NCBI GenBank assembly: GCA_050694055.1
Contig: JBOGWX010000088.1
Coordinates: forward strand, 1-35,117
Reading direction: 5' to 3'
Source: WHSV01 sp050694055
GTDB taxonomy: Bacteria > Actinomycetota > CADDZG01 > WHSQ01
DNA length: 35,117 nucleotides
The notes beneath the pieces were generated by a model. It searched no databases. It saw nothing but the letters and a program-made list of their open reading frames with translations, and was not told the origin of the DNA. A program made the position numbers and the translations under genes. Below, piece by piece: positions 16,828 to 23,583 of this stretch. The number at the start of each line of letters is the position of its first letter. The stretch's first letter is position 1.

Positions 16828-18326
16828 GCGTGGCCGCGCTGACCGACTCGGTCGTCGATGAGCTGCGGGCCATCCTTGGCGCCGACTATGTGCTGACGAA
16901 CAAGTCGAGCCTCTACAACCGGGCGCGTGTACCCGCCCCCTTCCCCGTGCACCGGTGGGACGAGCACATTCCGGACATCGTGGTGCTGCCCGAAACTGCC
17001 GAGCAGGTGGCAGAGGTCGTGAAGCTCGCCAATACCTACAAGATTCCGGTGGTGCCGCGCGCCGGCGGCACGGGGTTGTCAGACGGCGCGGTGCCGGTGG
17101 CCGGCGGAATCCTGGTGGACGTCAAACGGATGAACAAGATCCTCGACATCGACCTCGTCGACCGTACCGTCACGGTCCAGCCCGGCATCAACATGCTGAA
17201 GCTCAACGAGGAACTGCGGCGCTACGGAGTCATATATCCCGACGATCCCGCCTCGTATCCATGCTCGCTCGTCGGCGGCCGCATAGGCACCGGAGGGTGG
17301 TCTCTGATCGGCGCGCGCTACGGACACACGCGCGATCTCGTTATAAGCATGCAGGTATGTCTGCCCACCGGAGAGCTGATCGATGTGGGCGACGGTGGCG
17401 GTCGCAAGATCCGCAAGTCGTCGACCGGCTTCCAGCTCAAGCAGCTCTTCATGGGTCATCAGGGGAGCCTCGGCATCACCACCGAAGCGACGCTCGAACT
17501 CGTGCCGCGCCCCGAAGCTGAGTTCGCTGCGTTCTTCGGCTATCCGGACTACGAAACCGCCTACCGAAGCACAGGCGCGCTTGCGAGGTCGGGTTTGGCG
17601 AGTCTCGCCGGCGTCGTTCTGTTCGACGAGTGGAAAGTCAACTACCTTCGGCGCGACGACGAGGCTTACATTCCTCAGCCACCCGAGCTCAGATGCGTCG
17701 TCGCTGTGGCGGCCTATGGGACCTTAGCTGAGACAAAGCCGGCGTCGCAGGTGATCATGGCGATCGGCAAGGACACCGGTGGCAACTATCTCGGCGACGA
17801 GGTCTCTCAAGGCGACTGGGCCTCGCGCCACGACCGCTATGCGACTCCTCTTCACGGACGAACGCCCGAGGGACAGGTCGTGCCGATGAGCTGGCACTGC
17901 GAGGACGCGGCCATCACCTACAGCGCCTTGCCTATGGTGCGCGAGGAGTGGCATGCCATCGCGAATCGTTACATCAACGACTACGGCGTTTTCGACGACT
18001 GGGGCATGTTCGCCTACACGAACGGGGCCCATAAGCCGTGGGCGGACTATCTTGTCGAGATCGACATCGGGATTTGGGAGCAGCGACTGGATGACGCCAT
18101 GTGGGACGCATGGGTGCAATGCAAGCGTGAGATTACCGAGGTGTCGCTGAAGTACGGCGGTTCTATCACCGCGTGTCACGGATCGACGCGCGAAGGCGAT
18201 GCGGAGTTCGTCGCGCGGGAGATGGGGGGCGGCTTCGACGTGATGAAGAGGATCAAACGGGCACTGGATCCCAACAACGTAATGAACCCGGGCAAGAACT
18301 GTCTCGACGAGGCCTACGAGGATTAG
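16824..18326 (+). CDS. FAD-linked oxidase (GlcD-like)
   Basis: This 500-residue flavoprotein has a PP-loop FAD-binding domain: PDIVVLPETAEQVAEVVKLA at about 50-69, then PRAGGTGLSDGAVP at 78-91. The FAD-oxidase C-terminal domain ends near ALDPNNVMNPGKN, the usual end of glycolate or D-lactate dehydrogenases. The GTG at 16824 is chosen: it overlaps the upstream stop (GTGA) and GGAGG lies about 9 bp before it. With the GlcF-like subunit it should form a membrane-linked 2-hydroxy-acid dehydrogenase. There is no GlcE-type third flavin subunit; a small 81-residue ORF follows instead. The hydroxy acid oxidised is not known. Confidence 0.9.
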   Translation: MSVAALTDSVVDELRAILGADYVLTNKSSLYNRARVPAPFPVHRWDEHIPDIVVLPETAEQVAEVVKLANTYKIPVVPRAGGTGLSDGAVPVAGGILVDVKRMNKILDIDLVDRTVTVQPGINMLKLNEELRRYGVIYPDDPASYPCSLVGGRIGTGGWSLIGARYGHTRDLVISMQVCLPTGELIDVGDGGGRKIRKSSTGFQLKQLFMGHQGSLGITTEATLELVPRPEAEFAAFFGYPDYETAYRSTGALARSGLASLAGVVLFDEWKVNYLRRDDEAYIPQPPELRCVVAVAAYGTLAETKPASQVIMAIGKDTGGNYLGDEVSQGDWASRHDRYATPLHGRTPEGQVVPMSWHCEDAAITYSALPMVREEWHAIANRYINDYGVFDDWGMFAYTNGAHKPWADYLVEIDIGIWEQRLDDAMWDAWVQCKREITEVSLKYGGSITACHGSTREGDAEFVAREMGGGFDVMKRIKRALDPNNVMNPGKNCLDEAYED

Positions 18327-18334
18327 GAGATCAG

Positions 18335-18580
18335 GTGTTTGGTTTCAGACTGCAGGCTGAGCGGCCACCCGAGCCTCGACCGGTTGCGGACGGCGTCGTC
18401 ATGCGGCTCGACGACGTTTACGAGATCGACCCGGGCCTGATGCAGATCGTCGGGCAGCAGAGCATGCCGGTATCCGACACGCTCCGCATCGTCGACAGTC
18501 GCTGGGAGCACCTCGCATGGATGCACGATCACTGGGCCGACAACGTCTTGTCAGCCGAAGAGGAACGGCGGAACGAGTAG
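18335..18580 (+). CDS. Small protein after the GlcD-like gene, unknown
   Basis: This 81-residue soluble protein starts at a GTG 8 bp after the GlcD-like stop, with TAGGAGA as ribosome site 5 bp upstream. It is acidic at the C-terminus and has a WEHLAWMHDHW segment rich in Trp and His that could bind metal or a partner. I recognise no domain. Tight spacing makes it the third gene of the oxidase operon, so it may be an accessory or stability subunit of the GlcF-GlcD complex. That role is inferred from position only. A frame extending upstream to 18173 overlaps the GlcD-like gene and is not needed. Confidence 0.65.
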   Translation: MFGFRLQAERPPEPRPVADGVVMRLDDVYEIDPGLMQIVGQQSMPVSDTLRIVDSRWEHLAWMHDHWADNVLSAEEERRNE

Positions 18581-18608
18581 GGCTGTTGCTCTACTACCGA
18601 GGTCTGCG

Positions 18609-19568
18609 TCAGTCGCCAGCTCGGGTGACGTCACTCATCTCTGTGCGATCCCTGAGGCGGACGGCCACGAGCGCGAGCAGCAGGAGCACGAGCCCCGCAA
18701 CCAACAGCGCCAGCGGTCCGCCGATGCTGTCGGCCAGGTATTCGTCGATGACCTGAACCAAGAAGATGAAGAGGCCAACGATCCCAAAGCCGAGCAGGAC
18801 CGCTTCCGCGAACGAGACGCTCAGATAGAGAAGCGCGGCCGCTGATATCAAGCCGAGCGCCAGGCCCCAGCCATTCGGACTATCGAAGAACTCGAGGGCC
18901 ACCGCCTGGGAACCGCCCAGCACACCGACGGCGCCCAGCGCGAAGCCCGTGCGCCGAGGAGTAAGCATGCCCAGGCGCGTCAGCACGATCCAACCGGCGC
19001 CCGCGACCCACAGAAGCAGTCCGAACCAGTCGTCGCCGCCGGCGAGATCGGAGAGCCCTCCACAGATGAAGACCACTCCCCCGGCCACAGCGATCTGCTG
19101 CAGCGGAGCCCGACGGTCGCGGTAAAGCAGTCCGGCATAGAGCGACAGTGCCAGCCCGATGATCAGCCCGTAGCCGTCCTCGAGATCCCAAAGATCGGTT
19201 GCAACCACGTCGGCAAGCCAGCCGATTCCACCGGCCGAAAGGAACCAGAGGACGCTCACGAGGCGCTCGCGAACCGGGTTACGACCGCCTCCCATCCACC
19301 ACCCACCGGCCCAGAGAACACCCGTTGAGAGAGTGAGGAGTCCCAGCCGTACGCCCACAGAGAGATCCGACCAGACTTGCGACGCGATGAACACGACGGC
19401 GCTGACGGCGACTATCGCTCCGACGTAGGCGAGGACCTCGGCGAGGACTGGGATCGCTCGGGAGGCGGGTTCGTCCCGATTCTCGGCAGTTCGGATCGCG
19501 CGGGCCTGGTCTGCGGTGATGAGGCCGGCGCGCGTCCACCGTTGGAGCATGCGGTCGAGATCGTTCAC
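18609..19568 (-). CDS. DUF2157-type integral membrane protein
   Basis: This 319-residue protein starts with a short cytoplasmic helix pair (LDRMLQRWTRAGLITADQAR), the N-terminal signature of DUF2157 proteins. Roughly nine or ten hydrophobic helices follow, for example VLAYVGAIVAVSAVVFIAS and GPLALLVAGLVLLLLALVAV. The function of the family is unknown. The GTG at 19568 is preferred to the longer frame from 19676: AGGAGG stands 5 bp before it, and the DUF2157 domain begins there. It is divergent from a lipoprotein gene and converges on the oxidase operon. Confidence 0.8.
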   Translation of the reverse strand: MNDLDRMLQRWTRAGLITADQARAIRTAENRDEPASRAIPVLAEVLAYVGAIVAVSAVVFIASQVWSDLSVGVRLGLLTLSTGVLWAGGWWMGGGRNPVRERLVSVLWFLSAGGIGWLADVVATDLWDLEDGYGLIIGLALSLYAGLLYRDRRAPLQQIAVAGGVVFICGGLSDLAGGDDWFGLLLWVAGAGWIVLTRLGMLTPRRTGFALGAVGVLGGSQAVALEFFDSPNGWGLALGLISAAALLYLSVSFAEAVLLGFGIVGLFIFLVQVIDEYLADSIGGPLALLVAGLVLLLLALVAVRLRDRTEMSDVTRAGD

Positions 19569-19705
19569 GGGGTCCTCCTTGGGGCAGCGATACCGGAGGG
19601 CCATGATCCTCCCCGCTGCAGGACGCGTCATCCGCATGAAACCAGAGACGGCTATAGAGGTGGAGCATCGAACCAAACCGACGACTAAACCGTCGAAGGT
19701 GTCAG

Positions 19706-20317
19706 ATGAGGGTCTTCTGGGTTGGCGTCCTAATACTGCTCGTCACTGGGTGCGGGGGTGGATCAGGGCCGGTGCGCATCGGGCAATCCTCGGCGTCATC
19801 TGTCCCACTGATACCTACACCTCTCGAGGTCCTGAGAGAGTGTCAGCGCTTCACTCAACTGCAGCCAGCTTGCCCCTCGAAGGTGCCCGCTGTTGCGGAC
19901 GCAACCGTTAAGCGTTCGCATGCATCTCACGAGGACGAGGATCTGTGGGTCTTCTTTGTAGAGTGGAACGCTCCGCATCCCGGACTGTCGGAACGGAATG
20001 CGCCTCCGGTCTTCGCTCACCTCAACGTCTTTGTCGGTGACGTCCAGTCGAAGGCCGGATTCCGGATCGAGCGGGCTCCAGAAGGGGCTCCCCCGATCGA
20101 ACGCGTCTCCGCCCTCAGTTTCGGTAAGCGAACATGGAAGGGAAGCACCGGCGAACTGCTGCTCGCGCCCTCCTACCCGCATGCCGGAATGGAAGGTGAC
20201 CACCTGATCTACCGGTGGACCCGGGACGATGTGGACTACAGCCTCAGCCTTCATGCATGGACTCCACTCGAAGAAACAGAGGCGACGTTGAGAGCGCTGG
20301 TCGAATCGCTTCCGTAG
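19706..20317 (+). CDS. Putative lipoprotein, unknown function
   Basis: This 203-residue protein has a short signal (MRVFWVGVLILLVTGC) whose lipobox LVTGC puts the lipidated Cys at C16. A flexible GGGSG stretch follows. The mature part has two more Cys (CQRFTQLQPAC) that may pair, and a folded-looking domain with WVFFVEWNAP and GDHLIYRWTRDDVDYSLSLHAW. GAAGGTG lies 5 bp before the ATG. No family recognised. It is expected to be anchored outside the cytoplasmic membrane. It faces the DUF2157 gene across a 137-bp divergent gap, and a joint envelope role is only a guess. Confidence 0.7.
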   Translation: MRVFWVGVLILLVTGCGGGSGPVRIGQSSASSVPLIPTPLEVLRECQRFTQLQPACPSKVPAVADATVKRSHASHEDEDLWVFFVEWNAPHPGLSERNAPPVFAHLNVFVGDVQSKAGFRIERAPEGAPPIERVSALSFGKRTWKGSTGELLLAPSYPHAGMEGDHLIYRWTRDDVDYSLSLHAWTPLEETEATLRALVESLP

Positions 20318-20434
20318 AAACCTCGAGTGTCCCGGCCGCTGTCGGTTCTGACGACCCCCGGAATTCCACTAGGGGAGTGGTTCTCGAGATGACCCTGAGG
20401 GGAACCTTGTGGGGCGCCCAAGGGGAAAAAGGAC

Positions 20435-20521
20435 GTGCTCACCGTGGAGGATTGGGCTGAGCTCCGCGGCTTTATTCCGCCGCCAGATCTCCCGCCGCCA
20501 GATCCCCAATGTTTGTCGTAA
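20435..20521 (+). pseudogene. IstA-like start fragment (IS21 family)
   Basis: A 28-codon frame from a GTG reads VLTVEDWAELR, which closely matches the typical first residues of one IS21 IstA group (MLTVEDWAEIRRL). It then runs into a Pro-Asp repeat and a TAA. Upstream, the run CCTGAGGGGAACCTTGTGG resembles the G-rich ends seen in such elements. This is probably the truncated tip of an old IS21-type element at the left edge of the toxin/sigma/ATPase group. The match is only 11 residues long. Confidence 0.45.
20477..20507 (+). repeat. Tandem 16-bp direct repeat
   Basis: CCGCCGCCAGATCTCC (20477-20492) and CCGCCGCCAGATCCCC (20492-20507) are two copies with one mismatch and a 15-bp period, sharing one base. 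In the IstA-like fragment they spell PPPDLPPPD. They lie just before the promoter-like region of the antitoxin gene. Confidence 0.7.
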
Positions 20522-20552
20522 AGTTGTCGTATAAAGATGACGAACTTATGAC
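20513..20552 (+). promoter_or_regulatory. Candidate promoter and operator of the RES-Xre operon
   Basis: TTGTCG (20524-20529) and TATGAC (20547-20552) are spaced by 17 bp and fit a -35/-10 pair. This would put the transcript start about 50 bp before the antitoxin ATG. TTGTCGTA occurs twice (20513-20520, 20524-20531), 11 bp apart, overlapping the -35. GATGACGAAC (20536-20545) is a 7/10 inverted match to GTTTGTCGTA. This is a plausible site for autoregulation by the antitoxin. Confidence 0.45.
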
Positions 20553-20608
20553 TACAGGAACGTCAGACTCGAATGAGGTCGTAGATGTTGCGCCCCCGGA
20601 GGTGATCG

Positions 20609-21283
20609 ATGCCCGATTTGACAGTGTTTGATCCCACCGCGGCCCCGACGCTCGAGAGGGCCCTCCGCGAGGCGAACGAGTCGTTGGCGTCACAACAGGA
20701 CCTCCCTGAGAGGGTTCGCGATCTGATCCGAGAAGTGGCCGAGTCGATTGTCCACGCGCCACGAGAAGCCTCTCTCGAGCTTGACCCTTACCTGATCATG
20801 TCAGTCCAGCAGGCAGCTATCCAGGCGCTTCTGGCACTCGAAGAAGAACCTCCCGGGCGACGTCGAGAGGCGCGCATCGCCTTGGAAAGAATGAGGCAGG
20901 TCTTCAGAGATGTCGCCGAAGGTCGCGCTGTGAGCGAAGACAGACCGCCCAGGGAAGTCGTCAAATGGCTGGCGGACAACCTTGAAGTCCCGCACGGGGT
21001 CATCGCCGATATTGTCGGCGTCAGCGGCCGGCAGTTCCAGCGGTGGATTTCGCCGGCAGAATCAGCACAACCCAAAGGTGAGGATGCGCTGCGAGTACGA
21101 GTTTTCGCGCGCCTGGTTAGTAACCTTCGGCATATCCTGACCGGCCCCGGCGTGGTTGCTTGGATGAAGACCTCTCACCCAAGTCTCGAGGGAGAATCTC
21201 CCGCAGAGTTGCTTCGCCGATCGAGCGAACCTGATCAGCTGGTCAAACTTGCAGCGAGCGCACGTTCAGGCGCTGCCACCTAG
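20609..21283 (+). CDS. Xre/MbcA/ParS-type antitoxin of a RES-Xre module
   Basis: This 224-residue protein has an HTH-like region at about 114-150 (NLEVPHGVIADIVGVSGRQF). The C-terminal toxin-binding domain (DUF2384 class) at about 165-210 includes GPGVVAWMKTSHPSLEGESP, the hallmark of antitoxins paired with RES toxins. The domain caps the toxin active site and the HTH binds the operon promoter. The first 110 residues are extra and mostly helical; many relatives are about 120-160 residues, so this one is long. GGAGGTGAT precedes the ATG. The RES toxin gene starts 8 bp after its stop. Confidence 0.85.
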   Translation: MPDLTVFDPTAAPTLERALREANESLASQQDLPERVRDLIREVAESIVHAPREASLELDPYLIMSVQQAAIQALLALEEEPPGRRREARIALERMRQVFRDVAEGRAVSEDRPPREVVKWLADNLEVPHGVIADIVGVSGRQFQRWISPAESAQPKGEDALRVRVFARLVSNLRHILTGPGVVAWMKTSHPSLEGESPAELLRRSSEPDQLVKLAASARSGAAT

Positions 21284-21291
21284 GTCTTCTG

Positions 21292-21933
21292 TTGGACGCA
21301 GCGCCCAACGAGCAGGCGGCTTTTCGACTAGCGAATTGGGATACTCCTCTCTGGATCAATCCGAATCGCCGAGCCCGCCGCTTTAACCGAGCTGAATCCG
21401 GCCCAACGCAGTATCTCTCGCTTCACCCCTTGACACCCTGGGCCGAATGGCTCAGAGCCAACGGAGTCACAGCCTCGCGACAGATCAAGGAGATTAGAGG
21501 TCGGCTTTGGGTAGCTCGAGTTGTCCTCGCCGACGCTCTGGTTGTGGACTTCGACAATTGCGATCAGTTCGGACTTGAACCGGAGAACCTCGTTGGCGAT
21601 GACTATGAGCCGTGCCAAGACTTTGCCGAGCGCTGCCGGGAGGATGCGAGTCTTCCCGACACAGTCGTTGTTCCAAGCGCCGCCCTGCCGGGGACCAGGA
21701 ATCTCGTCATCTTCGGAGCGCGTGTCTCGGTTTCTCTCTTCGAGAGTCCGATAGACGCGATTGACATTCCCGTTTCGATCGCAGCAGAGGATGCAGGGCC
21801 CCTCGACTTCCTCATCGACTATGTGCGCTACTTCAATTCTCCGCACAAGGAGTTGGACGCTTGGAAAGGCGGACAGGATTTCGAGATCACCCTTCCGGCA
21901 GTCGTCCCCTTACCACTGCAAGGGCCGGACTAA
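21292..21933 (+). CDS. RES-domain toxin
   Basis: This 213-residue RES protein belongs to a family that consumes NAD+ (MbcT phosphorolysis) or ADP-ribosylates targets (ParT). Candidate active-site residues in order are R12 (FRLANW), R30-F31-N32, Y41 (TQYLSL), E52 (WAEWL), S129 (VPSAAL) and N137 (TRNLVIFG), matching the R-Y-E-S-N pattern of the family. A TTG at 21292 is the only start near the domain edge, 8 bp after the antitoxin stop, with only a weak AGG site; low translation would suit a toxin. There are 80 bp to the sigma factor gene on the same strand. Confidence 0.82.
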   Translation: MDAAPNEQAAFRLANWDTPLWINPNRRARRFNRAESGPTQYLSLHPLTPWAEWLRANGVTASRQIKEIRGRLWVARVVLADALVVDFDNCDQFGLEPENLVGDDYEPCQDFAERCREDASLPDTVVVPSAALPGTRNLVIFGARVSVSLFESPIDAIDIPVSIAAEDAGPLDFLIDYVRYFNSPHKELDAWKGGQDFEITLPAVVPLPLQGPD

Positions 21934-21975
21934 GAACCGCAGTTGGGGGCATCGGGCCTTCGAGTTTATTTTCGT

Positions 21976-22014
21976 CGCTTTCGATTCTCTCGATTCTGCG
22001 ATAAGTACGTGACG
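21976..22014 (+). promoter_or_regulatory. Candidate leaderless promoter of the sigma gene
   Basis: GATAAG at 22000-22005 is a possible -10 placed so that transcription would begin at or next to the GTG at 22014, which has no ribosome site. Upstream, CGCTTTCGATT (21976-21986) occurs again before the second sigma gene (25382-25392), and TCGATTCT is repeated at 21981-21988 and 21990-21997. Unproven. Confidence 0.35.
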
Positions 22015-22667
22015 TGGAAAGCCGACCACTGAACCCAGAGCTACCGGACGGGGTCGACACTGAGGAATACCAGCGGATTCGGGGACTCATGCGGGTCTCC
22101 GTCTTGAGCGTGGGGAGAGGTAGAGGGATCGATCCCTGGGATGTGGTCGATGAGGCGTGGACCTCGATGGCCGCCAAGAACTTTGCACGCCAAGGCCCTT
22201 TCCGGCCCTTTGCTATAAGGGTCGCGAAGAACAAGGCGATAGATGCCCTTCGACGCGCGGAAGTAAAGAGGATGGGCCCCTCACTAGACGCCCCGCTCTA
22301 CGAGGTCGAGGGGGAGGAGGTCACCAGGAAGGACCTTCTGCGCGGATCAGCGGGCGCAGATGTCGATTACTTCGAGTACGGCGACGAGACCGACGAAGTC
22401 GAACTTCTCGCCCTGGTTGAGGAGGCGCTCGACTGGGTTCTGACGGCAACCGAACGAAAGGTGTTTCTCGAGGTCCAGTTCAACGAGAAGAGCCGTGCCG
22501 CTGTGGGGCGCGAACTCACGCCGCCGGTGACGGGTCAGAGGGTGGGACAGATCATCGTCGCGGCCCTCATCAAGATCAGAATGCACCTCAAGGATCACGG
22601 CCGGCTTACGGATGAAGCATCGGACGCAGAACCAAGCAAAGGAGGTGAGGCGGATGGCCGAGAGTAA
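22014..22667 (+). CDS. Small sigma-70-family (ECF-like) sigma factor
   Basis: This 217-residue protein has the two sigma domains. Sigma-2 is at about 18-85, with IDPWDVVDEAWTSM and RPFAIRVAKNKAIDALRR (core binding and -10 recognition). Sigma-4 is at about 130-193, with LTATERKVFLEV and the HTH RELTPPVTGQRVGQI (-35 recognition). No SnoaL or other C-terminal domain; the tail is acidic. The GTG lacks a ribosome site, so a leaderless transcript or a downstream start such as the ATG at 22089 is possible, though the latter would cut into sigma-2. Its 3' end overlaps the start of the 309-residue partner by 14 bp, so the two are coupled. It probably drives its own operon. Confidence 0.85.
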   Translation: MESRPLNPELPDGVDTEEYQRIRGLMRVSVLSVGRGRGIDPWDVVDEAWTSMAAKNFARQGPFRPFAIRVAKNKAIDALRRAEVKRMGPSLDAPLYEVEGEEVTRKDLLRGSAGADVDYFEYGDETDEVELLALVEEALDWVLTATERKVFLEVQFNEKSRAAVGRELTPPVTGQRVGQIIVAALIKIRMHLKDHGRLTDEASDAEPSKGGEADGRE

Positions 22668-23583
22668 TGACCGCATCGAGGAGGCGCTCGCCGCGTACCT
22701 CGATCAAATTGAGATGGGTGGCCCAAAGCCGGACGTCAGCCACCTCAGCCCGTCGGAACAAGGCGAACTAGATGAGCTCATCCGACTTCTCGAGCTAACC
22801 GGCGGTGTAGCACTAGGGCTGGGACGCAGCGAAGAGGCAGCGGGACAGAAAGCGCCTCCGCCTGATGACGCTTCCAAACCCATTGCCGACCTCGTTCGCC
22901 CAGAGCTTGGCGAACGTGTCCTGGCCCAGCTACGGGAAACGCTTCCGCCCGAGGTTCGCATCACGCCCGACACCTCCGCCTTTATAGCGCGGCTTGGTGG
23001 AGTAAACATTGTCGGCGGGTGGCTGGTGGGAACCTTTGGTGGACGCATTCGTGTGTGGCTGCTCGATGCCGACGATGCCGAGCAGCTCAAGGGGAACGAC
23101 GATTGTCTAGACGATCTGGCACGCGAGTTTCGGATGTTCCCAGACACTGCTGCGATTGCCATTACGGCCAAGGATTCGACGTGTCTGCTGGTAGAACCCG
23201 AAGACTGTGCTCCACACATCCAAGGTCCTTCAGGGACGTTGGTCGGTCGCCGTTATCGGCGTCCCATTCAACCTGTGGCCGAGGCGGTGGCGGCGTTTCT
23301 GCACGAGTTGATTCCTTACTGGGACCCGGTTCCCGCCTTTGCTCAGGCAGAGGGGTTCAGCATCGATGTGACCACAATCTCGGAGCGAGCCGCCACGGCC
23401 GCTATCGAGAGCCAACGAGGCATCGGCGACCGCGCCCGCAAGACGAACCCCAAGAGGGCCGCACTGCTGGAGCTGGGAAAGCGTGAGGTCGCCGCGCTGA
23501 CCAAGATGGTGGCCGGTTTGTACGACGGCAGTGTTGACCCAGACGATGTGGGGCCTCGACTCAGCAGGCTGGCACAGCGATGA
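22654..23583 (+). CDS. Unknown protein between the sigma factor and the ATPase
   Basis: This 309-residue soluble protein starts inside the sigma gene end, with a perfect AAAGGAGGTGAG ribosome site 6 bp before its ATG. Residues 5-50 (RIEEALAAYLDQIEMGG and then ELDELIRLLELTGG) resemble the short N-terminal helical segment seen in ECF-partner kinases and regulators, which suggests sigma contact. A linker at about 60-80 follows. Residues 85-230 look like an alpha/beta domain with a GGVNIVGGWLVGTFGGRIRV core and three Cys (C151, C177, C185). The C-terminus is helical and basic at 258-268. No catalytic motif recognised. It overlaps the ATPase by ATGA. It could be a sigma regulator, an adaptor or an effector; I cannot tell which. 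Confidence 0.8.
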   Translation: MAESNDRIEEALAAYLDQIEMGGPKPDVSHLSPSEQGELDELIRLLELTGGVALGLGRSEEAAGQKAPPPDDASKPIADLVRPELGERVLAQLRETLPPEVRITPDTSAFIARLGGVNIVGGWLVGTFGGRIRVWLLDADDAEQLKGNDDCLDDLAREFRMFPDTAAIAITAKDSTCLLVEPEDCAPHIQGPSGTLVGRRYRRPIQPVAEAVAAFLHELIPYWDPVPAFAQAEGFSIDVTTISERAATAAIESQRGIGDRARKTNPKRAALLELGKREVAALTKMVAGLYDGSVDPDDVGPRLSRLAQR

